The position numbers and the translations under genes are program-made. From Flavobacteriales bacterium (lineage in GTDB: Bacteria; Bacteroidota; Bacteroidia; Flavobacteriales_F; PHOS-HE28), in the NCBI GenBank assembly GCA_016710685.1, contig JADJVC010000002.1:806001-870000 (forward strand): a DNA stretch of 64,000 bases. The letters run 5' to 3'. Below the pieces are notes generated by a model. The model had not been told where the DNA came from and did not search any database. It saw only the letters and a list, made by a program, of their open reading frames with translations. Below, piece after piece: positions 36,816-45,229 of this stretch (position 1 is its first letter; each line of letters starts with the position of its first letter).

Positions 36816-37316
36816 ATGACAGACATGAACACGGCCGGCATGGCCCCAGCTCGGCCCACGTTGCTTACGGTTATCTGTATCATAAGCTTCATAATGGGAG
36901 CATGGGGCATCATCAGCGGGATCCAAAGCATAACCACGGACCAGACCCAAGCGATGCAAGAGGCGCGGCAGAAAATGGAGGAGGCGAAAGCACAATTAGG
37001 CGATCAAGCGGATGGCATGGCCGGCAGAATGATGGATTCCGCCATGGAGATCACGGAAAAAACGGCAGCGAATGCGAAGCCGATGGGCATTGCGGGCATC
37101 GTTATCGCCTTGCTCAGCCTCTTTGGTGTATGGCAAATGTGGAACTTGAAAAAGAACGGCTTCTGGATGTACTTGCTCGCCACGATAGCTGGCCTTGTGG
37201 TTCCGCTCGTTTACCTCGGTGGCAGCATGATGGCCATTGCCAGCGTTGGCTTCGTTGGCTTCTTCTCGCTGGTCTTCATCATCCTGTACGCGGTGAATTT
37301 GAAGTACATGCACTAA
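36816..37316 (+). CDS. Small membrane protein, paralogue of 37429
   Basis: This 166-aa protein has four predicted membrane segments (near residues 17-38, 88-104, 115-132 and 137-158). A Met/Gln/Glu-rich amphipathic loop (QEARQKMEEAKAQLGDQADG) lies between the first and second. The segment MWNLKKNGFWMYLLATIAG matches MWNGNKDGFHIYTSAQLLG of the next gene in spacing and topology, so the two are paralogues. I start at the ATG at 36816; a TACATTCG box at 36787-36794 may be its promoter. The function is unknown. A strong terminator follows. Confidence 0.8.
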   Translation: MTDMNTAGMAPARPTLLTVICIISFIMGAWGIISGIQSITTDQTQAMQEARQKMEEAKAQLGDQADGMAGRMMDSAMEITEKTAANAKPMGIAGIVIALLSLFGVWQMWNLKKNGFWMYLLATIAGLVVPLVYLGGSMMAIASVGFVGFFSLVFIILYAVNLKYMH

Positions 37317-37344
37317 GGGCGCAAACCTGTCGATTTTCTTAAAA

Positions 37345-37368
37345 GCCCCCGCTGGTCGGGGGCTTTTT
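37345..37368 (+). terminator. Rho-independent terminator
   Basis: GCCCCCG (37345-37351) pairs perfectly with CGGGGGC (37357-37363) around a 5-nt loop, followed by TTTTT. It lies 28 bp after the stop of the membrane protein gene. The AAAA before the stem makes it weakly bidirectional. Confidence 0.88.
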
Positions 37369-37428
37369 GTTGCACCCAAGCGCTAGCGGCCTGCGCTCAC
37401 GTGCACGCTTGCCGAAGGCAGGTCGTGA

Positions 37429-37935
37429 GTGCGAGCCAATGCGTTCCTTCGCGCCGTGGAACAAGAACTGAATGCGCCGTTGAATTGGGAGCGCCCGCCC
37501 ATGCTCGCGCGGCTCTGCGTGGCCAGCTTCATCAATCAGGGCGTGGTGTTCCCTTTATACTTATCCGGTATCCTGCTGGCATACGTCATGCAAGGGATGC
37601 AGGCAGAAGAGGTGCGAGATCTCGTTGCCACAACCTATTCAACCTGGCTTCCACCGGATCGCCTGGAAGCCATGCAGGTTTACGTTGCCGCATTGCGGGC
37701 GAATGGCGTGTCCCTAATGGCCATTTTTGCCGTACGCACATTGGCCCGCTTCGTCGGCACGCTGCGGATGTGGAACGGCAATAAGGACGGTTTCCACATC
37801 TACACCAGCGCACAATTGCTTGGCATGCTGGTGCCCATGCTCGTAGCCGGCCCCGGCACATTGAACATACTGGGCTTCTTCCTCGCACTGAATTGGAGCT
37901 ACCTGTACTTCACGCAGCTCAAAAGCCTGCGGTAG
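37429..37935 (+). CDS. Small membrane protein, paralogue of 36816
   Basis: This 168-aa protein starts at GTG 37429. It has about four membrane segments and the shared MWNGNKDGFHIYTSAQLLGM motif, ending FFLALNWSYLYFTQLKSLR. It is separated from its paralogue by a terminator, so it probably has its own promoter. The function is not recognised. Confidence 0.7.
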   Translation: MRANAFLRAVEQELNAPLNWERPPMLARLCVASFINQGVVFPLYLSGILLAYVMQGMQAEEVRDLVATTYSTWLPPDRLEAMQVYVAALRANGVSLMAIFAVRTLARFVGTLRMWNGNKDGFHIYTSAQLLGMLVPMLVAGPGTLNILGFFLALNWSYLYFTQLKSLR

Positions 37936-37945
37936 CAGCTCCTCC

Positions 37946-37990
37946 ACCTGCGGTTGTCACCCCGGCCTCTTGAACCGGGGTCGCGAAAAA
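37946..37990. repeat. Dispersed intergenic hairpin, copy 2
   Basis: ACCCCGG (37959-37965) pairs with CCGGGGT (37975-37981). The flanks CCACCTGCGGTTGTC and CGCGAAAAAGCCAC match copy 3 at 44024-44067 closely and copy 1 at 5071-5107 in the core. Like copy 3, it lies just after the stop of a plus-strand gene. Confidence 0.8.
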
Positions 37991-38258
37991 GCCACACACG
38001 CCTGTTTTTGAAAACAAGGCCTCCTTAGCGGAAAAACTTTGAATGCTCCTATTGACAAGCCTTTCCCGATGACTCATCAATTCATCCCGGACGCCAGTGG
38101 CTCAAGGCTCAAGACATAATACCTCAGTGACCTCTGTGCCTCCGTGGTGAACATTCCCGACTTTAGACTCCCGACTCAAGACTGAAAACGCTTCTCTGCG
38201 CCTCCGCGCCCCTGGCTGCCGAAGGCATGCTCCGCGTCCAAACTATTCCCTCACCTTC
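37991..38258. other. Intergenic region with dispersed repeat fragments
   Basis: No gene is seen. The stretch contains CTCTGTGCCTCCGTGGTGAA-like sequence and GACTCCCGACTCAA at 38166-38179. Both have relatives at 48661-48785. It looks like a collection of dispersed intergenic repeats. Confidence 0.5.
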
Positions 38259-38639
38259 TCACCCTCTCACCGCGATCCCACTGATCTCCACGTTCACTCC
38301 GCGCGGCAACCCTGCCACGGCGACGGCCTCCCGCGCTGGCGGCGCTTCCGTGAAGTATTTGCCGTACACAGCGTTCACTGCGGCATAATGGTCCATGCTA
38401 CTGAGGAAGATGGTACACTTCACCAAGTTCCCAAAGTCCATTCCGGCGGCTTTCAGCAGCAAGCCGACGTTCTCCATCACTTGGGTGGTCTCCTCCGCAA
38501 TGTTGGCCATGTTCAGGTTGCCGGTGTCGCCGACCAAGGCGATCTGTCCGCTCAGGAACAGCATGCCGCTGATCTCCACGGCAGGGGAGTATGGCGCCAG
38601 CGGCTGCGCGCCACCAACGGGGAAAATGGGCTTCTTCAT
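38259..38639 (-). CDS. RidA family protein
   Basis: This 126-aa protein of the YjgF/YER057c/UK114 family has PYSPAVEISGMLFLSGQIAL near residues 17-36. The active-site Arg is in the C-terminal part (APPAREAVAVAGLPRGVNVEI), where RidA enzymes hydrolyse reactive enamine/imine intermediates. The length and motifs are complete. The cytoplasm is its usual place. It is separated from the next minus-strand gene by about 100 bp and seems monocistronic. Confidence 0.93.
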   Translation of the reverse strand: MKKPIFPVGGAQPLAPYSPAVEISGMLFLSGQIALVGDTGNLNMANIAEETTQVMENVGLLLKAAGMDFGNLVKCTIFLSSMDHYAAVNAVYGKYFTEAPPAREAVAVAGLPRGVNVEISGIAVRG

Positions 38640-38741
38640 TCCGCAAAGATGAGATCCTCCCGGAATTATTCAATGATCTCGCTCAGCGATGTCCGCCGAA
38701 TGGCGAAGCGCTTCAACAACGGGAATTTCTGAGCTGCACAG

Positions 38742-40526
38742 TCAATCCGGGCACGGTTCCACCGCGTTCAACTTGAAACGGGGCGCGCGGAGCTCACAGG
38801 CACCATCACCTTGCAGCGCGTAGTAGTACCGCAGCGATTGCCCCGGCTTTAAAGCAGGCACCAGCAGCTGGTGCCGCCAGTGCCGCCACCCGGGCACTTC
38901 CGGAATATCATTCATCTTGAAGGCCCAAGAATCCTTCAAGGTGTCGCCGGCAACGATGGACCAGAATATCTTCACATCATTGCTCGATCCCGGCCATAAT
39001 TCCAGGCGGTCCACGCTTCCTTCCAAAAGAAAGCCTTTACCCGTTGGCAATTCCCCGGCAGGCAATTCAATGAAGGGTCCGGTGGGGTGGTTGGCATCAA
39101 GCGAAACGACCTCAGCGGTATCGCTGGGGAAGCGGCTGAGCATGTCGGGTTTGGCAACGGAGCCTTGCTTTTCGCCCGCGCCGGCCTCCGCCACCACGAT
39201 CATGCCACAGGGCGCAAAGGGACGCGCTTCATACGCCCCGCCAAGGGCACCCCTCCATTTGGCATCGCTCTTCAGGAAGATGTACGGCCATTTTTCGCGG
39301 TCCATGTTCTCAGCGTGAAGGATGCCCACCGTATGCTGCCAAGCCTGAAAACATTGCAGGGCAATGAACGGCAGTACCATAGTGAATACAATGCGCCGTT
39401 TCGGGCCTAATATGTCCTGGAAAAACAAGCCGATCGGCACGGCCGCCACGGCCAAATGGTTCAAATAAGGCCGTTGGCCGTAGCCACCGGCATAGGTCCA
39501 ACACCACCACGCGCTGGTGATGTAAACCAACAATGCGAAGAACACCGTTGCATTTGCGGCGATTCCCAACGACCGGCGGGCCAATGCCCATAAGCCGGGA
39601 GCGATAAGCCACAGCAACGGCCAGTAAACGAACAAGCCCTTTTGCGCACCGAAGAGGCTTCGGAGGACCACTGGCGAAGTCCAGTTGAACCCTTCCCCTG
39701 TGTACGGCCGCACCCACCAAAGGCCGCATTGCATGTACCACAACAACGGTTGCACGGCTATGACCAACGCGGCAATAAGCACAGCAAGCAACACGTTCGC
39801 TGTTCCCATACGTTTCAACCATGCGGTAAAGGGCTGCGGATGCCCCAATGCGGCCAACGGCAGGGCGATTACGGCAATGATGTCCACAGGCCTTACCAGC
39901 ACCACAAGGCCGAGGAACAGGCCCGTGGCAAAAAGGTATTTCGCCTTGCCTGTTATCCAGGCAAGGCGGGCTGCGTAAAGAATGGTGGAAACCATGGCGA
40001 AGGAATACACATGGCTCATGCACGGTTCCATCCAAGCGTAATAACCAAGCCCGGTGCCTAATGCAGCAACGGCCAACGTAATCGCCGTGGCACTGTCATC
40101 GATGCCCAGGTTCAGCAAAAGCCGTCGCAAACACTCCAGACCGAACAGCAAGTATGCGATGCTGCACAACGCGAGAGCAATGGCATAGTGGAGCGACCGG
40201 CCATCCTCCGGCTTTTGGTCGAACAAGCCTTTTGCAGAGGCGAGCATGAAGAACGGGGATTCCAATAAGGCCGTGCCTGCTGTGTACTTCAGAACGGGTC
40301 CACCGGGTGTGGCGGAAAGGTGGCCCGGCTCGGCTTGCGGCGGGGAAAGCTTGTGGTTGAAGTATAGATTCGGCAGGTAGGCGTAATAGCCGGCACCATC
40401 ACTGAAAATGATGGTGCGCCACGCGTTGCCATCATCACCGACCAGGCGCCAGCGAACGGAGGAAAAAATGGACAAGCCCAGAATGAGGACGAGCACAAGT
40501 TTGGACAATCGGTTCACACGGAACAT
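38742..40526 (-). CDS. Polytopic membrane protein, GT-C-like
   Basis: This ~594-aa protein has about ten hydrophobic segments in the first 390 residues and a soluble beta-rich C-terminal domain of about 170 residues. The first loop after TM1 contains FSDGAGYYAYLPNLYFNH with acidic residues. This resembles the layout of GT-C lipid-linked sugar transferases, but no specific motif proves that. I start at the ATG at 40526 (FRVNRLSKLVLVLILGLS); the frame is open to 40565. It is divergent from surE. I infer an envelope glycosylation role with low certainty. Confidence 0.8.
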   Translation of the reverse strand: MFRVNRLSKLVLVLILGLSIFSSVRWRLVGDDGNAWRTIIFSDGAGYYAYLPNLYFNHKLSPPQAEPGHLSATPGGPVLKYTAGTALLESPFFMLASAKGLFDQKPEDGRSLHYAIALALCSIAYLLFGLECLRRLLLNLGIDDSATAITLAVAALGTGLGYYAWMEPCMSHVYSFAMVSTILYAARLAWITGKAKYLFATGLFLGLVVLVRPVDIIAVIALPLAALGHPQPFTAWLKRMGTANVLLAVLIAALVIAVQPLLWYMQCGLWWVRPYTGEGFNWTSPVVLRSLFGAQKGLFVYWPLLWLIAPGLWALARRSLGIAANATVFFALLVYITSAWWCWTYAGGYGQRPYLNHLAVAAVPIGLFFQDILGPKRRIVFTMVLPFIALQCFQAWQHTVGILHAENMDREKWPYIFLKSDAKWRGALGGAYEARPFAPCGMIVVAEAGAGEKQGSVAKPDMLSRFPSDTAEVVSLDANHPTGPFIELPAGELPTGKGFLLEGSVDRLELWPGSSNDVKIFWSIVAGDTLKDSWAFKMNDIPEVPGWRHWRHQLLVPALKPGQSLRYYYALQGDGACELRAPRFKLNAVEPCPD

Positions 40527-40592
40527 GGGCGGAAGGTATACGGGGCTGCGTTCTGCCACGGTCATTCCGCCCCCCGCTTAGCTTTGCCGCAC

Positions 40593-41372
40593 ATGGGAAA
40601 GAACGAAAAGCCACTGATCCTCGTCACCAACGATGACGGCATCTTCGCGCCGGGCATCATCACTTTGGCGGAAGAAATGAAAGCCTTCGGGGATGTGCTG
40701 GTGATAGCGCCGGACAAGCCGCAAAGTGCCATGGGGCACGCCATCACCATCCACAATTTTCTGCGCTTACGCGAAGTCGATTTCATGGAAGGCGTAAGGG
40801 CCTTCAGCTGCACCGGCACGCCGGTGGACTGCGTGAAATTGGCAGTATACCACGTCATCAAAGGCAAGCCCGCATTGCTGGTCAGCGGCATCAACCATGG
40901 CAGCAACCTCAGCATCAACGTGCTTTACAGCGGCACCATGAGCGCCGCGGTGGAAGGCGCCATGGAAGGCGTGCCCAGCATCGGCTTCTCGTTGATGGAC
41001 CACAGCATCGAGGCCAACTTCTCCCATTTGCGTCCGGTGGTGCGCTCGGTAGTCGCCAATGTGCTATCGCACGGGCTCGCCAAAGGTTGCTGCCTCAACG
41101 TAAACGTGCCGACGGAAGAAGAAGGCCCGCTGAAGGGAATAAAAGTCTGCCGGCAGTCGCTGGGCAATTGGGAAGATGCCGTGGACACGCGCAAAGACCC
41201 CAATGGCGGCGAATACCATTGGCTCAAGGGCCGTTTCACTTCCAAAGACAGCGGCGAAGAAAGCGATGTGCTGGCCACTGCCCAGGGTTATGCCAGTGTG
41301 GTGCCGGTGCAGTTCGACATGACGGCGCACCAGGAAGTGGACGTGATCAAATCCTGGGACCATGCGCTTTGA
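40593..41372 (+). CDS. surE: 5'-nucleotidase SurE
   Basis: This 259-aa metal-dependent nucleoside monophosphatase starts LILVTNDDGIFAPGI, with the Asp-Asp metal site. APDKPQSAMGHAIT and SGINHGSNLSINVLYSGTMSAA carry the other conserved Ser and Asn ligands. A -7-like TAGCTTTG at 40579-40586 ends only 6 bp before the ATG, so the transcript may be leaderless or nearly so. The surE, small membrane protein and lpxB genes overlap, forming one operon. Confidence 0.95.
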   Translation: MGKNEKPLILVTNDDGIFAPGIITLAEEMKAFGDVLVIAPDKPQSAMGHAITIHNFLRLREVDFMEGVRAFSCTGTPVDCVKLAVYHVIKGKPALLVSGINHGSNLSINVLYSGTMSAAVEGAMEGVPSIGFSLMDHSIEANFSHLRPVVRSVVANVLSHGLAKGCCLNVNVPTEEEGPLKGIKVCRQSLGNWEDAVDTRKDPNGGEYHWLKGRFTSKDSGEESDVLATAQGYASVVPVQFDMTAHQEVDVIKSWDHAL

Positions 41373-41682
41373 CACCGTGCGAACCGGCGTACTTGCCGGA
41401 CTCGTAGCGCCGCTTCTGGGCCTGTTGCTGTATTCGGTATTCACGGTAACGGTTACTCGGCCTGAATTGGAACTCGAGTTTTTTCTGCGCGGCATGGTGT
41501 TCGGCATTCGCGGAAACATTGCGCCGGTGCTCTCTTTGAGCCTGTTAACGGACGTGGCGCTCTTCTTTGCATTCGACAAAAAGCGGATGCTGAAGGCCAT
41601 GCGCGGCGTCATCGGTGCCATGTTCGTTTATGGTGCCGTCATTGTGCTGCTGTTGCTGCTATGGGGAAGAGACTTTATGTGA
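41362..41682 (+). CDS. Small membrane protein between surE and lpxB
   Basis: This 106-aa protein has three likely membrane segments (VLAGLVAPLLGLLLYSVFTV, a central hydrophobic stretch around LSLSLLTDVALFFAF, and VIGAMFVYGAVIVLLLLLW). It overlaps surE by 11 bp and lpxB by 22 bp, so translation is coupled. Its place beside lpxB suggests an envelope role, but I do not recognise the family. Confidence 0.8.
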   Translation: MRFDTVRTGVLAGLVAPLLGLLLYSVFTVTVTRPELELEFFLRGMVFGIRGNIAPVLSLSLLTDVALFFAFDKKRMLKAMRGVIGAMFVYGAVIVLLLLLWGRDFM

Positions 41683-42784
41683 TCGCGGGCGAGGCCAGCG
41701 GCGATCTGCACGGGGGCAACTTGGTGCGCGAGCTGCTGAAACTGGACCCGGCGATGCAGGTGCGCGCGTGGGGCGGCGACCGCATGAAGGCCGCGGGCGC
41801 TGATGTGGTGAAGCACTACCGCGAACTGGCCTTCATGGGTTTCACCCAAGTGATACTGCACCTTCGCACCATTTTACGCAACATCAGAACGTGCAAGTCC
41901 GACATCCTTGCGTTCAAGCCCGATGCCGTGGTGTTGATCGACTACCCCGGCTTCAACCTGCGGATCGCAGAATTTGCAAAGGCCAACGGCATTCCGGTTT
42001 ACTACTACATCAGTCCGCAGGTATGGGCTTGGAAAGCAGGCCGCGTCAAGGCGATCAAGCGCGACGTGGACCGCATGTATGTCATCCTTCCGTTCGAAAA
42101 GAAATGGTATGCCGAACACGGCATGGATGTGGAATTCGTAGGCCATCCGTTGCTGGACGCTTTGCCTCTTTCGGCGGAAAAGGCAGTGGATGCGAGCAAC
42201 GAAAAGCCGGTGGTTGCATTGCTCCCCGGGAGCCGCACGCAGGAGATTTTACGCATGTTGCCGGTGATGCTCAGCGTAGTGAAGCACTTTCCTGATCACG
42301 ATTTCAAAGTAGCGGCTGCACCTTCGGTACCGGCGGAATTGTATGCCGGTATCATCGGCAACGCCCCTGTGGAATTGATAGCGGACGGCACGTACGCACT
42401 GCTTCAACAGGCAAAGGCAGCATTGGTCACCAGCGGAACGGCCACCTTGGAAACCGCATTGATAGGCACGCCGCTCGCGGTTTGTTATGGCGGCGGCGCC
42501 ATCAATGTTTGGTTGGCCAAGCGGTTCATCAAGGTGAAATTCATTTCATTGGTCAACTTGATCATGGACCGCGAAGTAGTACGCGAGTTGATCCAAGCGG
42601 ACATGAAGTCCGAGCCATTGCGCAATGAGCTAAACAGGTTATTGAACGATCTGAGATACCGCGAACGCATGTTGGCCGACCTGTCGGAACTGCGTGAAAC
42701 CCTTGGCGGGCCCGGTGCCTCGGCGGAAACGGCCGGTCTGGTGTGGAAAAGTCTTCAATGCCTGCCGGAAAAGGGTGTGCTTAG
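41661..42784 (+). CDS. lpxB: Lipid-A-disaccharide synthase (3' end frame-disturbed)
   Basis: LpxB joins UDP-diacylglucosamine and lipid X in lipid A synthesis at the inner membrane. VIAGEASGDLHGGNLV opens the protein. IDYPGFNLRIAEFAK, YYISPQVWAW, LLPGSRTQEI and SGTATLETAL are family motifs, and the domain ends near ASAETAGLVWKSL (residue about 362). The frame as given runs to 43070, adding about 100 residues antisense in style to any LpxB and overlapping the next gene. Adding one A to the AAAA run at 42769-42772 gives a normal stop at 42782-42784 (end EKGCA). I therefore call the shorter gene. Confidence 0.9.
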
Positions 42785-42804
42785 CGGGATAGTTTCGCGC
42801 CGCA

Positions 42805-44003
42805 ATGCTCCGGAACCTCTTGTTTTTAGCTGCTTTTGCGTGTGCTATCGCGGCACAAGCGCAGGCACAAGCACTGTATGCGGACGTACGGGTGGGCCTG
42901 TTAGGCCTCGGCACGCCGCACGGCATCATGGTGATGGGCGACCAAGGGCCGTTAGACGTGTGGGCCGATGGAAAGAAGGTGGCCCAATTGGATGCCACCG
43001 ACGGACTTTCCGTGCGTTTTACGGCGCAGGGGATCACCGCCAAATCGTTGTCGCTCGATTTTTCAGCTAAGAAGAAAATCGAATTCCGATCCCCGCTGGG
43101 CCGTGGATTCCGCGTGCGCACCACGCAACCCAAGGGCATTGAGCGCGTGTATCCGGGCGTATGCGAGGTGCGGTCGGAAAAGGTGGACTTCGACTGATCG
43201 CCACAGTTCCCTTGGAAGAATATGTAGCAGGCACGGTGCAAGCCGAAGCAGGGAAGGGGCACACCTTGGAATACTACAAATTGCAAGCGGTGAGCTGCCG
43301 CACGTACGCGCTGGCGAACAAGCGCAGGCATGCTGCGGAAGGCTTTGAAGTATGCGACGGTACACACTGCCAAGTGTTCCAAGGCCGCAACCTGCAAGAC
43401 ACCATCAGGCTGGCCACCACGCTCACACGCGACCTCGTGGTGGTGGACCCCGACATTCAGTTGATCCATTCCACCTTCCACAGTAACTGTGGCGGCGAAA
43501 CCATGAACGCGGATGAGCTTTGGTCCGGCAGCGAAACCTACCTCGTAAGCACGATGGACACCTTCTGCCTGAACGCCCCGCACGCCACTTGGACGCGGAG
43601 CATTCCGCGCAGCAAATGGCTCGCCTATATGCGCAACAAAGGCGTTGATACCGATGACAGCACTGCCGTGGCCACCCTTACGGACCATGTGCCGGTATGC
43701 CGCGAGATCTACTTGGCCAACTGCGGCGACCGCGTGCCCTTGGACCGCCTGCGCAAAGACTTCGACCTGCGTTCCACGTTCTTTAGCATGCACCCCGTAG
43801 GCGACCAAGTAGTGTTGGAAGGAAGAGGATTCGGCCACGGCGTAGGCCTATGCCAAGAAGGCGCAATGGAAATGGCGAAAGACGGCTATTCCTACTACGA
43901 CATTCTGCACCACTACTTCGCCGAGGTACACATCGTAGACCTGAAAAGCCTGGATTTCTTCAGAGATGAAGACGTGAACGGGCAATTGTTGCCGCATCCG
44001 TAA
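42805..44003 (+). CDS. SpoIID/LytB domain protein (frameshift)
   Basis: The gene is split into frames 42805-43197 and 43161-44003. Adding one A to the AAAA run at 43178-43181 restores RSEKGGLRLIATVPLEEYV, giving about 399 aa. A signal peptide ends near AQAQA. The SpoIID domain shows PLEEYVAGTVQAEAG with the catalytic-type Glu, YKLQAVSCRTYAL, and FHSNCGGETMNADELW. GRGFGHGVGLCQEGAMEMA follows near the end. SpoIID proteins are lytic transglycosylases that cut glycan strands lacking stem peptides. It probably acts in the periplasm. The gene follows lpxB by about 20 bp. Confidence 0.88.
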
Positions 44004-44023
44004 GTGCGCTTTGTAGCAGCGCT

Positions 44024-44067
44024 TCCACCTGCGGTTGTCACCCCGGCCTCTTGAGCCGGGGTCGCAC
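44024..44067. repeat. Dispersed intergenic hairpin, copy 3
   Basis: ACCCCGGC (44040-44047) pairs with GCCGGGGT (44055-44062). The flanks CCACCTGCGGTTGTC and CGCACAAAAGCCATA match copies 1 and 2. It lies about 20 bp after the SpoIID-like gene. Confidence 0.8.
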
Positions 44068-44088
44068 AAAAGCCATACTCGCACCAAA

Positions 44089-44160
44089 TTCCCACAAGGT
44101 CATCTTCTTCGAGGTCCGCTGAAGTTCCCGCAAGGACATCGACTTCGAGACCTGCGTCGG
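44089..44160. repeat. Two imperfect 36-bp tandem repeats
   Basis: Two adjacent 36-bp units (44089-44124 and 44125-44160) begin TTCCCRCAAGG and share the CTTCGAG core. They lie just after the stop of the barrel gene at 44168 (minus strand). The function is unknown. Two copies are too few for a CRISPR array. Confidence 0.65.
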
Positions 44161-44167
44161 AACGACA

Positions 44168-44845
44168 TCAATTGTCCGGGTCGTGGTCCATCTCCCTTTC
44201 TGCTTTCTTACGCGCTTTCTCGTCTGTGGAAGGGAAACGCCAGCATACCTGAATGGAATAGACCACGTTGTGCGAGCGTTGAAGCTGGTCGAATGTATTC
44301 AAGCTGCTTTGGCCGCGCAGCTCCCACATCCAACTGCCCATTTCATGGCCGATGCCTATGCCTGCGCTCCATTGCCCGCGATTGGTTTTATCGGTATAGG
44401 AATAATTAGAGGTAGAAGTGAGGCGGCCATCCAGATAGTTTTTCTGGGTGCCGTGTAAAAGGTATCCGTACATCAGACCGCCGGTGAGGAAAAGTCCTTG
44501 CGGCACGGAGTCGGTGTTCAACTTCAGCATCAGCGGCATCTCCAAGTAGTTCAAGCCTACGGAAGTGCGGGATTTCAATTGCGGGTTCACCGTTACGCTG
44601 CCTTTGCCGATATACATGGGTTCGATCAACATGCTGATCTGCGACGTGATCGGGGCTTCAAAGCTCCAGCCGGCCAAAAAGCCCACTTTCGGATTGCCGC
44701 TCCAGGAAAGGAACTGGCCGGCGGTCTGCGTTCCGATGTCAAAACCCACCTTCGGACCGTTTCGCGAGGTTTGGGCTGAAGCCATTCCACCCGAAAAGAC
44801 CAAAAGCGTGAGAGCGATCACGGATACAGTACTGAGGCGTGCCAT
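44168..44845 (-). CDS. PorT-like outer-membrane beta-barrel protein
   Basis: This 225-aa protein has a signal peptide (VIALTLLVFSGGMASAQ) and an eight-strand-type barrel. It shows GPKVGFDIGTQ near the start, GLNYLEMPLMLKLN near the middle, GLFLTGGLMYGYLL and QWSAGIGIGHEM. These are hallmarks of the PorT/OMP_b-brl_2 family, whose founding member is needed for T9SS. The C-terminal charged tail (DEKARKKAEREMDHDPDN) extends beyond the barrel. Many family paralogues have no known role, so I do not assign the porT symbol. Confidence 0.85.
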   Translation of the reverse strand: MARLSTVSVIALTLLVFSGGMASAQTSRNGPKVGFDIGTQTAGQFLSWSGNPKVGFLAGWSFEAPITSQISMLIEPMYIGKGSVTVNPQLKSRTSVGLNYLEMPLMLKLNTDSVPQGLFLTGGLMYGYLLHGTQKNYLDGRLTSTSNYSYTDKTNRGQWSAGIGIGHEMGSWMWELRGQSSLNTFDQLQRSHNVVYSIQVCWRFPSTDEKARKKAEREMDHDPDN

Positions 44846-44992
44846 GGTGCGAAGTTGCGCATTGGCTTAGGAATGTGAATCTGCAATGAAAACCGGATGC
44901 GAGCAGGAAAAGGGCGTTCGTCGATGAAAAACGCACATTCGTCTTGACAAAAGAATCGTTTATCCGGAACTTGCGGCAACAAAACGCTCCCC

Positions 44993-45172
44993 ATGTGGCC
45001 GATCCTGACCCTCAGTTTTCTTCTTCAGCTCACGGATGAAGAGCAATTGTTTGCCCAGCAGGCTATGCCAGTGTTACAACCCACTACGGAGCAATGTGAT
45101 GTGCCGGACGCCATCCCTGTGGAAAACGCTTGTCCAGTAGCTTGGCCGAATACGGAGGACGAAGCAGTCTAA
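44993..45172 (+). CDS. Small secreted-peptide ORF
   Basis: This 59-codon ORF starts MWPILTLSFLLQL, a short hydrophobic N terminus, and goes on to an acidic part with two Cys (EQCDVPD, ENACPVAW). It lies between the divergent barrel gene and the M14 peptidase gene, about 57 bp before the latter. There is no family match I know. Composition and placement make a real small exported peptide possible. An imperfect TTGACA-like box lies about 45 bp upstream, near 44944. Confidence 0.35.
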   Translation: MWPILTLSFLLQLTDEEQLFAQQAMPVLQPTTEQCDVPDAIPVENACPVAWPNTEDEAV

Positions 45173-45229
45173 CGATCGCGGGCGGCGTGGTCGCAGGGAT
45201 TTCCAGATCGCACCTACTTTGCGATCACG

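Noticed and set aside
42785..43070. LpxB fused to a C-terminal extension
   Set aside because: The extra residues arise by reading another frame of the SpoIID-like gene. One added A gives the normal stop.
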